Positions 35,651-43,689 of a DNA stretch of 64,000 nt are shown here, one piece after another. The DNA lies in the NCBI GenBank assembly GCA_043585095.1, contig CP121321.1:3224001-3288000 (forward strand). The letters are read 5' to 3'. The stretch comes from JANQIO01 sp043585095 (GTDB taxonomy: Bacteria; Pseudomonadota; Gammaproteobacteria; Pseudomonadales; Halieaceae). Below the pieces are notes generated by a model. That model saw nothing but the letters and a program-made list of their open reading frames with translations, did not search any database and was not told where the DNA came from. The number at the start of each line of letters is the position of its first letter. Position 1 is the first letter of the stretch. The position numbers were made by a program, and so were the translations under genes.

Positions 35651-36406
35651 TCAAGGCTTTTTGAACACGAAGAAGAAGCGATCGGTATTGCCCGTCACCG
35701 TTTTACGTCCCACCTCAAACTCCAGGGTGTCATCGGGCCGATAGAACATATCCGAGTACTTTTCGAGCTCGAAGCCAGCCGCCTGAACCTCGGTTAACAC
35801 CAAAACCGGATCTTCACGTCGCCAGTTCTCCGGGGAGTCGGGCTGCATGTGCCGGCGCGTGTGATCGATAATGACAAAGGTCCCGCCGGACTTCAGTGCC
35901 TTGTAGACGGCTTTGTTAAATGCAGCACGGTCGTCCAAAGACAGGTTGTGGTAATTGCGGATATTGAGAAACATATCCAGCTTGTTGGATTCAAAGTCGA
36001 TGGTATTAAACGTATACACGCCCTCATCATCGTCCCAGCCCATATCCATGCTCACTTTGCGAACCTTCGACATGGGCGCCGTTTCAATCACGTCATCCAG
36101 CTCGGCCAGCCATTCTTCCGCATAGCCTACGATCAGCTCGCCACGATCTTTGAGAACAGGCGCCAAGAGCTTGGTGTACCAGCCAGCACCCGGACCAAAC
36201 TCGAATACGCGCATGTCGTCCTCAAGACCCATAAACTGAAGCGCTGCAATGGGAGCGCGATTCCGGTCCCGGGCGCGGTCCCGCTCCGTGCGGTAGTCAA
36301 GCTTCAAGGCGGTCTCTATCTTTTCAACTGTCCGGTCATCTGCCTGCACTGCACCAGATAGCGTAAGGGTTGTCGCGATAGACAAGGCTACAAAGACGTT
36401 TTTCAT
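35651..36406 (-). CDS. Predicted exported class I SAM-dependent methyltransferase
   Basis: The 251-residue protein combines a clear signal peptide (hydrophobic run to about residue 22, ending AVQA before DD) with a Rossmann methyltransferase domain: the glycine-rich VFEFGPGAGWYTKLLAPVL motif, an acidic strand (DMFLNIRNYHNL) and LKSGGTFVIIDHTR. It resembles the COG4798 group of predicted methyltransferases. A methyltransferase with an export signal is odd because SAM is not thought to be available in the periplasm. The domain may bind another ligand there. It is transcribed alone. Confidence 0.82.
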   Translation of the reverse strand: MKNVFVALSIATTLTLSGAVQADDRTVEKIETALKLDYRTERDRARDRNRAPIAALQFMGLEDDMRVFEFGPGAGWYTKLLAPVLKDRGELIVGYAEEWLAELDDVIETAPMSKVRKVSMDMGWDDDEGVYTFNTIDFESNKLDMFLNIRNYHNLSLDDRAAFNKAVYKALKSGGTFVIIDHTRRHMQPDSPENWRREDPVLVLTEVQAAGFELEKYSDMFYRPDDTLEFEVGRKTVTGNTDRFFFVFKKP

Positions 36407-36546
36407 AAGGACTCCGGGTGTTGGGAAATAGCAATCAAGGCACTGTCATTAGAGCATGGAATGTCGCTTGCGGAGCAAGACTAGCCCCTGGCCGATCCGT
36501 TAGCTAACCCGATAAGCCTCGTATGGCGTGAGTCTAAAGGGAAGGC

Positions 36547-36574
36547 AAAAAAAAGCCCCGCTATCGCGAGGCTT
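36547..36574 (-). terminator. Rho-independent terminator after pntB
   Basis: On the minus strand AAGCCTCGC pairs with GCGGGGCTT (one G-T pair) around a GATA loop and is followed by a run of eight T. It lies 41 bases after the pntB stop. A second perfect stem, TCCCGCG/CGCGGGA at 36582-36597, lies between the stop and the terminator and may stabilise the 3' end. Confidence 0.88.
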
Positions 36575-36614
36575 TCTAGCTTCCCGCGTTCGCGGGAGGA
36601 TAAAGTTGGCCAGC

Positions 36615-37970
36615 CTAGCCGCCAAACTCCTTAACGAGCCCTGAGATCGACTCTTTGGCGTCGCCGAACAACATCCGGGTGTTGTCCTTGAAGAACAATG
36701 GATTGTCGATGCCGGCAAAGCCAGAGGCCATGGAGCGCTTGAGAACAAACACCGTGCGGGCCTGATCCACGTTGATCACGGGCATGCCGTAAATCGGGCT
36801 GGATTCGACTTCGCGAGCAGCAGGGTTCACAACGTCGTTCGCGCCGATCACAATCGCCACGTCAACCGTTTCCATGCGCGGGTTGATCTCGTCCATTTCC
36901 AGCAGCAGATCGTAGGGAACGTCGGCCTCCGCCAGTAGTACGTTCATATGACCCGGCATCCGGCCCGCGACCGGGTGAATGCCATAAATCACCTCTGCGC
37001 CATTCTTTTCGAGCTCAAGCTGCAGTTCTTTGACCACGTGCTGCGCCTGGGCAACCGCCATGCCGTAGCCAGGGATAACCGCAACAGTCGTTGCCGCTTC
37101 CAATACATAATAAGCATCTTCCGCCGAGATGGGCTTCACTTCGCCTTCGATCGCGACCGCAGGACCGCCTGCAGAACCAAAGCCTGAGAACAAAACGTTG
37201 GACAGCGAACGGTTCATAGCCTTACACATGATCTGCGTGAGGATGATGCCGCTGGCACCCACCAGTGAGCCCGCCACGATCAGGATATTGTTATTGATCG
37301 CGAAGCCAGCCGCGCAGGCTGCCAAGCCTGAGTAGGAGTTCAGCAGGGAAATCACCACGGGCATGTCTGCACCGCCAATGGGAATTACCGCCATTACGCC
37401 AAATACTAGAGCCAATCCTACAACGATGTAGAGGTAGGTCGGATCCATGGGGTTGATGCAGAACATCACCGCGCTGCCGAGAATGCCAAGCACGATCAAA
37501 CTGTTGACGATTTGCTGACCGGAAAACTGTACCGCACCGCTACCGATAGTCTCGCTGAGCTTACCGTAGGCCACCAGGCTTCCGGTGAAGGTCAAGCCGC
37601 CGATAAGGATAGACAGCACAACTGTGATCAATGTGAAGGTGCCTGCATCGGGGCTCAGCGCCGCCCAGCCAACCAGCAGGGATGCCATGCCACCAAAACC
37701 GTTGAACAGAGCCACCATTTCGGGCATGGAGGTCATCTGGACCAGCCTTGCCGCCGCGACACCGATCACGCTACCGACCGCTATACCGATAGCGATCCAC
37801 TGGTACTCGACAATGCCTTGATCGAGCAAGGCAACCACCACGGCGATAAGCATGCCTATCGCTGAGATCATGTTGCCGCGACGGGCTGTCGCAGGCGAGC
37901 CCAGCATCTTCAAGCCAAAAATGAACAGTGCGGCCGACGCCACATAGGCGAACTGAATTAAGGTATCCAT
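36615..37970 (-). CDS. pntB: NAD(P) transhydrogenase subunit beta
   Basis: PntB carries most of the proton channel and the NADP-binding domain of transhydrogenase, which uses the proton gradient to reduce NADP with NADH. The 451 residues have about eight membrane helices and then domain III with IPGYGMAVAQAQHVVKEL, GIHPVAGRMPGHMNVLLAEADVPYD and IGANDVVNPAA, all family signatures. It is the last gene of pntAa-pntAb-pntB, 5 bases after pntAb. Confidence 0.97.
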   Translation of the reverse strand: MDTLIQFAYVASAALFIFGLKMLGSPATARRGNMISAIGMLIAVVVALLDQGIVEYQWIAIGIAVGSVIGVAAARLVQMTSMPEMVALFNGFGGMASLLVGWAALSPDAGTFTLITVVLSILIGGLTFTGSLVAYGKLSETIGSGAVQFSGQQIVNSLIVLGILGSAVMFCINPMDPTYLYIVVGLALVFGVMAVIPIGGADMPVVISLLNSYSGLAACAAGFAINNNILIVAGSLVGASGIILTQIMCKAMNRSLSNVLFSGFGSAGGPAVAIEGEVKPISAEDAYYVLEAATTVAVIPGYGMAVAQAQHVVKELQLELEKNGAEVIYGIHPVAGRMPGHMNVLLAEADVPYDLLLEMDEINPRMETVDVAIVIGANDVVNPAAREVESSPIYGMPVINVDQARTVFVLKRSMASGFAGIDNPLFFKDNTRMLFGDAKESISGLVKEFGG

Positions 37971-37975
37971 CTCGA

Positions 37976-38263
37976 TCAGCCCTCCTTCTTCTTGAACATA
38001 GCGAGCATGCGATCTGTTACCAGATAACCGCCCACCACGTTGATTGACGCCAGCGCTACCGCGCCTGCGCCCAACCAGTTGGCCAGATCCTGATTGCCCG
38101 TGCCAGCCAGGCCTACTGCGCCGACTAGCGTGATACCAGAGATCGCGTTGGCACCTGACATCAGCGGCGTATGCAGCGTCGCAGGTACTTTGTTGATCAG
38201 CTCAAAGCCCAGAAAGATGGACAACATGAGGATGAACGTGAGGAATACTTCCGCAGGTACCAT
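37976..38263 (-). CDS. pntAb: NAD(P) transhydrogenase subunit alpha, membrane part
   Basis: This 95-residue protein is the separate membrane segment of the alpha subunit, with helices at about 2-22, 38-55 and 62-80 and the conserved PLMSGANAISGI. In E. coli it is fused to the soluble part, but here, as in many bacteria, it is split. The ATG at 38263 (MVPAEVFLTFIL) is favoured by a strong GGAGAGG ribosome binding site and sits one base past the pntAa stop; a longer frame would overlap pntAa by 53 bases. Confidence 0.95.
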   Translation of the reverse strand: MVPAEVFLTFILMLSIFLGFELINKVPATLHTPLMSGANAISGITLVGAVGLAGTGNQDLANWLGAGAVALASINVVGGYLVTDRMLAMFKKKEG

Positions 38264-38264
38264 G

Positions 38265-39407
38265 TTATGCCTCTCCTTCCAGAATGTTTTTAATGGTTTC
38301 GTTAGTGATAGCGCCATCGTGGGTAATCACGCAGCCTTGGAGGATGTCGTCCTCGAAATCCACCTTGAAGGCCTTGCTCTCTTCGTCCCAGTTGTCGTCT
38401 ACCAGATTGAACATATTTGAGGCGTACATCTGGCTGGCATCGCGAGCGACAAAGTTCGCCCAATTGCCGTCGCCGACGACCGTTACACCGTTGATATTGA
38501 CGGTTTTGCCTGGCTCTGAGCCTTCGACGTTGCCGCCCGTCTCTGCCGCCATATCGACCACAACCGCACCGGGACGCATGCGCTCAACCACGTCGCGCGT
38601 TACCAGCACGGGGGGCTTGCGACCAAATACCTGTGCCGTGGTAATCAATACATCAGAATCTGCAATCACGTCGGCCTGTGCCTGTTGCTGCATCTGGATC
38701 TGCTCTGGCGTCAACTCGCGCGCGTAACCGTCTTTGGTTTGGCCCGTTTCGCCCAGATCAATCTCCAGAAATTTACCGCCCAGTGATTCGACCTGCTCCT
38801 TTACTACGCTGCGGGTATCAAACGCGGTAACCCGGGCGCCCATGCGCTTGGCGGTAGCGATGGCCTGCAGGCCCGCAACGCCAGCACCAATAATGAACAC
38901 TTTCGCAGGCTTCAGTGTGCCCGCAGGTGTCATCATCATCGGCATGATAGACGGCATACGCGTTGCTGCCAGAAGCACCATTACATACCCGGCCAGGCTC
39001 GCCTGCGAGGACAAGGCATCCATTTTCTGGCTGCGGGTTGAGCGCGGGATCATTTCCATGGAAATCGCCGTCACCCCGTTAGCCTGGAAGGCTTTGACGA
39101 GATCGTGCTCATTAAAGGGGTCGAGGTAGCTGACGTGGATGCAGCCTTTCTTAAACTGGGTGATTTCCTCCAGTTCCGGCTTGCGAATCCGCAGAATCAT
39201 ATCGGCTGCGCCCAGCAAACCGGCTCGATCTGTACTGATCTGGCAACCCGCTTCCGTGTAGTCATCATCATGGTAGCCAGACCCCAGCCCCATGCCGCTT
39301 TCTATCGTGACCTCTGCTCCCATACGACACAGCTTTTTAGCCACGTCAGGGATGATGGGAACCCGGTTTTCACCGGGGTGCGTCTCTTTCGGGATTGCTA
39401 TGTGCAT
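38265..39407 (-). CDS. pntAa: NAD(P) transhydrogenase subunit alpha, soluble NAD-binding part
   Basis: The 380-residue soluble domain I binds NAD(H). It starts MHIAIPKETHPGENRVP, carries the RKP segment (ILRIRKPELEE), the NAD-binding VFIIGAGVAGLQAIATAKRMGARVTAFD and the mobile-loop region GGNVEGSEPGK. The reading frame is open 21 codons further upstream, but the family N-terminus fixes the start at 39407. It is the first gene of the operon, divergent from the channel gene. Confidence 0.96.
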   Translation of the reverse strand: MHIAIPKETHPGENRVPIIPDVAKKLCRMGAEVTIESGMGLGSGYHDDDYTEAGCQISTDRAGLLGAADMILRIRKPELEEITQFKKGCIHVSYLDPFNEHDLVKAFQANGVTAISMEMIPRSTRSQKMDALSSQASLAGYVMVLLAATRMPSIMPMMMTPAGTLKPAKVFIIGAGVAGLQAIATAKRMGARVTAFDTRSVVKEQVESLGGKFLEIDLGETGQTKDGYARELTPEQIQMQQQAQADVIADSDVLITTAQVFGRKPPVLVTRDVVERMRPGAVVVDMAAETGGNVEGSEPGKTVNINGVTVVGDGNWANFVARDASQMYASNMFNLVDDNWDEESKAFKVDFEDDILQGCVITHDGAITNETIKNILEGEA

Positions 39408-39652
39408 AGATGAACCCGTCCCCTGTTCCTTGTGAAGTATTGCTGAAAAAAAGACCGTGCAATTTAGCACAGACTGAATAATCGTCTACAGCCCAGTAGC
39501 CCTGCGAGGTCCACTTATCCGAACCACTGCTATCCTAAGCTGTCAGCTTGTGGCAGCGTTTACTAATCGACTGCGCATGCGTAACAATGCGTTAGATCAT
39601 GTGGCTTGCTGAACTTTATGCCACTCGCTGACCCATGCTACGTTGCTGACCC
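39408..39652. promoter_or_regulatory. Divergent spacer, pntAa / channel gene
   Basis: This 245-base spacer must hold the pnt promoter and that of the channel gene. It contains the perfect inverted repeat AAGCTG-T-CAGCTT (39537-39549), a possible operator, and CGCATGCG near its right part. Its right end carries two copies of GCTGACCCATGCTA, 18 bases apart (39627-39640 and 39645-39658); the second copy contains the channel start codon. No convincing -35/-10 pair was found. Confidence 0.4.
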
Positions 39653-40099
39653 ATGCTAATAGTCCTGTTACTTACGCTCGCGCTAGTGGCGTCATGCGTC
39701 ATCATTCATTACGAACTGCTGATCCGGCTCGACAGCATTGTTAAAGCCTTGAAGGTCGGTCCGCGGCAGGAAGTTGTGCTGGGCGTGATGTTGGCGCTAG
39801 CTGCCCACATCATAGAAATTTATATATTCGCCGCTGGCTACTACTTCGCACTGGACAACCCTGACATTGGTACCTTCACCGGCGAGGCCCCGATGGAGAC
39901 CTTTTTCGACTGCGTCTACCTGTCTTTCGCTACCTATAGCACGCTAGGCTTTGGCGATATCGTGCCCAACGGGTGGGTGCGGTTCATGGTAGGGACTGAA
40001 GCGGTTACAGGGCTTGTCCAGATAGCGTGGACTGCCTCCTTCTTATATTTTCAAATGGAGAGCAAATGGGGCCACAACAGCCCCGATCGAGAATCTTAG
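39653..40099 (+). CDS. Small two-helix potassium-channel-like protein
   Basis: The 148-residue protein has an N-terminal membrane helix, a second at about 42-66, a pore loop containing FATYSTLGFGDIVP and a final helix (about 110-132). TLGFGD resembles the TVGYGD/TxGFGD selectivity filter of potassium channels, so it fits the Ion_trans_2 family and would act as a tetramer in the inner membrane. No ligand-binding domain is attached. The start region is duplicated, leaving a five-codon minimal ORF just upstream. Confidence 0.82.
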   Translation: MLIVLLLTLALVASCVIIHYELLIRLDSIVKALKVGPRQEVVLGVMLALAAHIIEIYIFAAGYYFALDNPDIGTFTGEAPMETFFDCVYLSFATYSTLGFGDIVPNGWVRFMVGTEAVTGLVQIAWTASFLYFQMESKWGHNSPDRES

Positions 40100-40746
40100 C
40101 TCGCCTGCAGCTGAATAAACGGATTCAGCAAACGGTAATTCCAAGGTGTAAATTTAATAGGCGCATCCAATACGCCTATGCAGATGCAATCCGCTGTGCG
40201 CGACGCTGTTGGCGTGTGCACATCTGCTGCATCCCGAATTAAAAAGTCGCCTTGATGGTAAATGCCTTCTTCGTCTGAAAAACTGCCTTCCAATACCAGC
40301 GTGAGTTCGGTGCCACGGTGAGCGTGCCGAGGGATACTGCCCCCTGCCTTAATATGGTACAGCGCAAATTCGTTATCAGGATCGCCGGTGCGAAGCCGCG
40401 AAATTTGCAGTGCAGAATTAATGCGCTGCCATTTCAGATCTTCATAGCTGCCGCTCATTAGCCGCTGTACGAGAACCGGGCCTTCACTGCGGGATGGCTT
40501 TGATACATACGTCAGGGGCGGCTCGTCTTCGAGATGATTTAGCAAATCGTCCAGCATGCTGTCGTCCACCTCCGCAGGCTCCAGGGCGTCGAACATTTCG
40601 GCACCGACCTGTGTCAGTGCACTAACCTGGCGCTGACAGTGATCGCAGAAGTGCAGGTGTACAGAGACACAGGCTGATTGCGCGAGCGGCAGGCTGCCGG
40701 ACGCGAATTCGTTTAACACTCGAGTTTCAGGGTGATGAGTAACCAT
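40096..40746 (-). CDS. chrR: ChrR-type zinc anti-sigma factor
   Basis: The 216-residue protein matches ChrR, which holds RpoE inactive until singlet oxygen appears. The N-terminal anti-sigma domain keeps the zinc ligands His5, His30, Cys34 and Cys37, and the C-terminal cupin domain keeps His140, His142, Glu146 and His176; each is offset by exactly one from the ligands I recall for Rhodobacter sphaeroides ChrR (6/31/35/38 and 141/143/147/177). The Cys-x-Cys pair at 186/188 also fits. It lies 37 bases downstream of its sigma factor gene in the same operon. Confidence 0.94.
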   Translation of the reverse strand: MVTHHPETRVLNEFASGSLPLAQSACVSVHLHFCDHCQRQVSALTQVGAEMFDALEPAEVDDSMLDDLLNHLEDEPPLTYVSKPSRSEGPVLVQRLMSGSYEDLKWQRINSALQISRLRTGDPDNEFALYHIKAGGSIPRHAHRGTELTLVLEGSFSDEEGIYHQGDFLIRDAADVHTPTASRTADCICIGVLDAPIKFTPWNYRLLNPFIQLQAS

Positions 40747-40783
40747 GGCGTTATCGCTTCTCTATCAAGGCCGTCACGCTGAT

Positions 40784-41401
40784 CTAGCGAAGATCAGACA
40801 TAATCTGTAATTTTTGCATGGCCAGGCGCACTCGCGACTTGACCGTTCCCAGCGGTAGTTGAAGATCCTCAGCCACCTCGGAGTGTGATTTACCTTCCAT
40901 GTACACCTTGGCGAGGATCTGCGACTGCTCCATCGGCAGCTGTTTCAACATATCCTTGACCCGCTCCGCGTTACGACGCTGTTGCACGGCGACAAAAGGC
41001 TCTTCTTCCTCTTGCTCCATCCAGATGTCTTCTGCGGCCAGCGGTGTATCAAACTTTTGTAGCCGACGATACATGTCGGTGCGGCAGTTACGGGCAATGG
41101 TGTAAATCCAGGTACTTGCGGCAGCTTTGCGCGGGTTGAAACCGTCGGCTTTTTGCCACACTTTCAACATCACTTCCTGCACCAATTCGTCTGCATGGGC
41201 CGCAGCAAGCGGTGATCCAGACATGGCGAAGGCTTTTACCAGCGGGGCGAAATGCTTGAAAAGGCGAGCGAATGCGGCACGATCTTGTTTCTTGGCGATG
41301 ATTTGCAGGCACTGACTCCATTCGTCATCCCGCTTACCACCTGCCTTGATTTTAGCCTGTGCTTGCATTTCAGTTTCATCCTCTGGCGGCTTGTCGCTCA
41401 T
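40784..41401 (-). CDS. rpoE: RpoE-type ECF sigma factor (ChrR-associated, ECF11-like)
   Basis: The 205-residue protein has sigma region 2 (ARLFKHFAPLVKAF, DELVQEVMLKVWQ, STWIYTIARNCRTDMYRR) and region 4 (LAKVYMEGKSHSEVAEDLQLPLGTVKSRVRLAMQKL) but no regions 1 or 3, as expected of an ECF sigma factor. With the ChrR anti-sigma gene next to it, it should direct a photo-oxidative stress regulon. AGGAGAG lies 5 bases before the given ATG. The promoter places transcription start almost at that site, so the downstream ATG at 41368 (with AGAGGA before it) is a fair alternative. Confidence 0.94.
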   Translation of the reverse strand: MSDKPPEDETEMQAQAKIKAGGKRDDEWSQCLQIIAKKQDRAAFARLFKHFAPLVKAFAMSGSPLAAAHADELVQEVMLKVWQKADGFNPRKAAASTWIYTIARNCRTDMYRRLQKFDTPLAAEDIWMEQEEEEPFVAVQQRRNAERVKDMLKQLPMEQSQILAKVYMEGKSHSEVAEDLQLPLGTVKSRVRLAMQKLQIMSDLR

Positions 41402-41419
41402 ACGAGCTCTCCTATGTGC

Positions 41420-41449
41420 AACTTACGTTTAGCACCCGCCGCCGGATCA
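41420..41449 (-). promoter_or_regulatory. RpoE/ChrR-type ECF promoter for rpoE-chrR
   Basis: On the minus strand TGATCC (41449-41444) is followed after exactly 18 bases by TAAGTT (41425-41420). This matches the -35 TGATCC and -10 TAAG-type elements I recall for Rhodobacter RpoE targets, and indicates autoregulation of the sigma operon. Confidence 0.85.
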
Positions 41450-41497
41450 CCGGTACCGGATTGATAGATGGCAAAATCACTGGCCATAGCCGATCAA

Positions 41498-41527
41498 TGA
41501 TCCGCTAAATTAGGGCGGGCGTAAACA
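41498..41527 (+). promoter_or_regulatory. RpoE/ChrR-type ECF promoter for the lipid operon
   Basis: TGATCC (41498-41503) is followed after exactly 18 bases by TAAACA (41522-41527), 32 bases before the ATG at 41560. The same -35 and spacer occur in the divergent promoter, which strongly suggests that both operons answer to the neighbouring sigma factor. Confidence 0.83.
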
Positions 41528-41559
41528 CCTGCGACAAAAACCTATATGTTTGAGACGCC

Positions 41560-42879
41560 ATGAGCACGCCCGCGGAAGCAGAGCGAATAGCAGTAATCGG
41601 CAGCGGTATTTCCGGACTTGCCTGCGCCTACTATCTAACCCGCGATCAAAAACAGGAAGCTAAAAAAACCTGCGATGTGCATGTTTTCGAGGCAGATCAT
41701 CGAATCGGCGGCCACACAGCCACGGTGGACGTTAAAGTCGGCGGAAGATCATACGCAGTGGATACCGGGTTTATCGTTTACAACGACTGGACCTACCCAA
41801 ATTTCATCGCACTAATGAAAGAGCTAGGCGTCGACAACCAACCGACCCGCATGAGTTTCAGCGTTAGCGACCAGCAGACGGGGCTGGAATGGGCAGGCTC
41901 AGGCCTGGATGCCCTGTTTGCGCAGCGTAAAAACCTGTTTTCACCACGCTTTCTCGGTATGGTCCGCGACATCCTCAGGTTTAATAAGGAATCTGTTGCA
42001 GACCTGGACCAGGGCCACATCAGCGCCGATATGACGCTGGGTGACTATCTCCGCCGCAATCGCTATAGCGAAGCCTTCATAGAACAGTATCTGGTGCCTA
42101 TGGGCTCAGCTATCTGGTCTGCAGACACGCAGGTCATGCAGGAATTCCCGCTGCAGTTTTTCGTGCGCTTTTTCCGCAATCACGGCCTGCTGTCTGTCCG
42201 CAATCGCCCGCAGTGGCGGGTGATAAAGGGTGGCTCAAGGTCCTATCTTCTGCCGCTAACCCAACCCTTTAAAAACAATATTCACGTTGGCAATCCGGTA
42301 ACGCGTATTCAGCGTCTTGAGAACGGCGTGACTATTGGCTTTGCAGATGGCACGCAGCAGCAGTTTGATCGCGTCGTCCTGGCCTGCCATAGCGATCAGG
42401 CGCTGCGCATGCTGTCAGATCCCACCGCGGAAGAACGAAGTGTGCTCGGCGCCATGCAGTACCAAAAAAACGACGTCGTGCTGCACACTGATGCGACCTT
42501 ACTGCCCAAGGTGCGCAAGACCTGGTCGGCTTGGAACTACCTGCTCACAGAGCATTCGCAGCGCGCCGTGTTAACGTACAACATGAATATTCTGCAAGGC
42601 ATCCAGTCCAAGGAAACGTTCTGCGTGACACTTAACCACACCAGCGCAATCAATCCCCATAAGATACTGGGCCGATTCAGCTACTCACATCCGGTATTCA
42701 GCATGGAGCAGGTTGCAGCCCAGGCGCGCTGGAACGAAATCAGTCATTCGCGCACCTGGTATGCAGGAGCCTACTGGCACAATGGCTTTCATGAAGACGG
42801 CGTAAAAAGCGGGCTGCGGGCAGCAACGTCTATTCGCAACCAGCTTGAATCCGCCCAGGGGTTAGTCACCGCCGCATGA
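41560..42879 (+). CDS. FAD/NAD(P)-binding oxidoreductase (COG2907 type)
   Basis: The 439-residue flavoprotein has an N-terminal dinucleotide-binding motif (IAVIGSGISGLACAYYL), an acidic strand-end EADHRIGGHT, and an amine-oxidase-like fold with VDTGFIVYNDWTYPNF. Proteins of this type are regularly found in RpoE-ChrR regulons next to CFA-family methyltransferases, and in Rhodobacter a member is tied to the formation of modified (furan) fatty acids. Here it is the first gene of the operon driven by the ECF promoter. Its stop overlaps the next gene by 4 bases. Confidence 0.88.
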   Translation: MSTPAEAERIAVIGSGISGLACAYYLTRDQKQEAKKTCDVHVFEADHRIGGHTATVDVKVGGRSYAVDTGFIVYNDWTYPNFIALMKELGVDNQPTRMSFSVSDQQTGLEWAGSGLDALFAQRKNLFSPRFLGMVRDILRFNKESVADLDQGHISADMTLGDYLRRNRYSEAFIEQYLVPMGSAIWSADTQVMQEFPLQFFVRFFRNHGLLSVRNRPQWRVIKGGSRSYLLPLTQPFKNNIHVGNPVTRIQRLENGVTIGFADGTQQQFDRVVLACHSDQALRMLSDPTAEERSVLGAMQYQKNDVVLHTDATLLPKVRKTWSAWNYLLTEHSQRAVLTYNMNILQGIQSKETFCVTLNHTSAINPHKILGRFSYSHPVFSMEQVAAQARWNEISHSRTWYAGAYWHNGFHEDGVKSGLRAATSIRNQLESAQGLVTAA

Positions 42880-43622
42880 CCAGCGCTATATACGAGGGCT
42901 GGCTGCGTCACCGGCGCACCTCGCCAAAAGCACACAACTTCAAATACCGGGTTTTCATGCCATTCCTGCGTTTGGATGAATTGCCCACGCTCTTTGATAA
43001 TAGTCTGCTTTGGTCTGCGCGCGGTGTAGCTCCCGCTCGCTTCAAACGCAGCGATTTTTTTGGCGACCCCGCCAAGCCGCTAAGCGAAGAAGTGCGCGAT
43101 AGGGTAATGGAGGAAACCGGTGAACGCCCGGACGGGCCAATCTATCTGTTAGCCAATCTACGCTACTTTGGCTACATCACCAATCCAATAGCCTGCTATT
43201 ACTGCTATGACAAAGATGAAGTCACGCTGCGTTACATTGTGGCGGAAGTTACCAATACACCTTGGGATGAAAGGCATAGTTACGTCTTGAGCGCCCCCGA
43301 TGATGGTGGATGGCTGCGTACAAAATTTGATAAGGCACTACACGTATCTCCCTTTCACCCCATGGACATGACCTATCATTGGCACAGCAATACGCCAGCC
43401 AATAAACTGTGTTTGCATCTTGCCAATCATCAGCAGGGTGAGAGAATCTTTGATGCAACCCTGTCCATGCAGCGCCACGAAATTTCGCCTGCCAAGCTGC
43501 GTAAGTTTTTGTGGCGCTACCCGGCAATGACCTGCAAGGTTGTTGGCGCAATTTACTGGGAGGCACTAAAGATTTGGCTTAAGGGCAACCCATATCATTC
43601 ACACCCTTCGTCCACGACTTGA
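42876..43622 (+). CDS. DUF1365 domain protein
   Basis: The 248-residue protein has the DUF1365 signature: YEGWLRHRRTSPKAHNFKYRVFMPFLRLDEL at the N-terminus, the YLLANLRYFGYITNPIACYYCYD segment and VSPFHPMDMTYHWHS with conserved histidines. The biochemical role is unknown; the family is almost always found between a COG2907 flavoprotein and a CFA-type methyltransferase, as here. It has no signal peptide. It overlaps the flavoprotein gene by 4 bases. Confidence 0.9.
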   Translation: MTSAIYEGWLRHRRTSPKAHNFKYRVFMPFLRLDELPTLFDNSLLWSARGVAPARFKRSDFFGDPAKPLSEEVRDRVMEETGERPDGPIYLLANLRYFGYITNPIACYYCYDKDEVTLRYIVAEVTNTPWDERHSYVLSAPDDGGWLRTKFDKALHVSPFHPMDMTYHWHSNTPANKLCLHLANHQQGERIFDATLSMQRHEISPAKLRKFLWRYPAMTCKVVGAIYWEALKIWLKGNPYHSHPSSTT

Positions 43623-43689
43623 ACATACGACCTGAACAAACGATTCGAATGAACTTTTGCAAAAAAACTATGAACAGCGAGAAGAATAA

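Noticed and set aside
27317..36406. Accessory block as a mobile island
   Set aside because: No integrase, transposase, flanking direct repeat, tRNA or obvious shift in base composition was seen.
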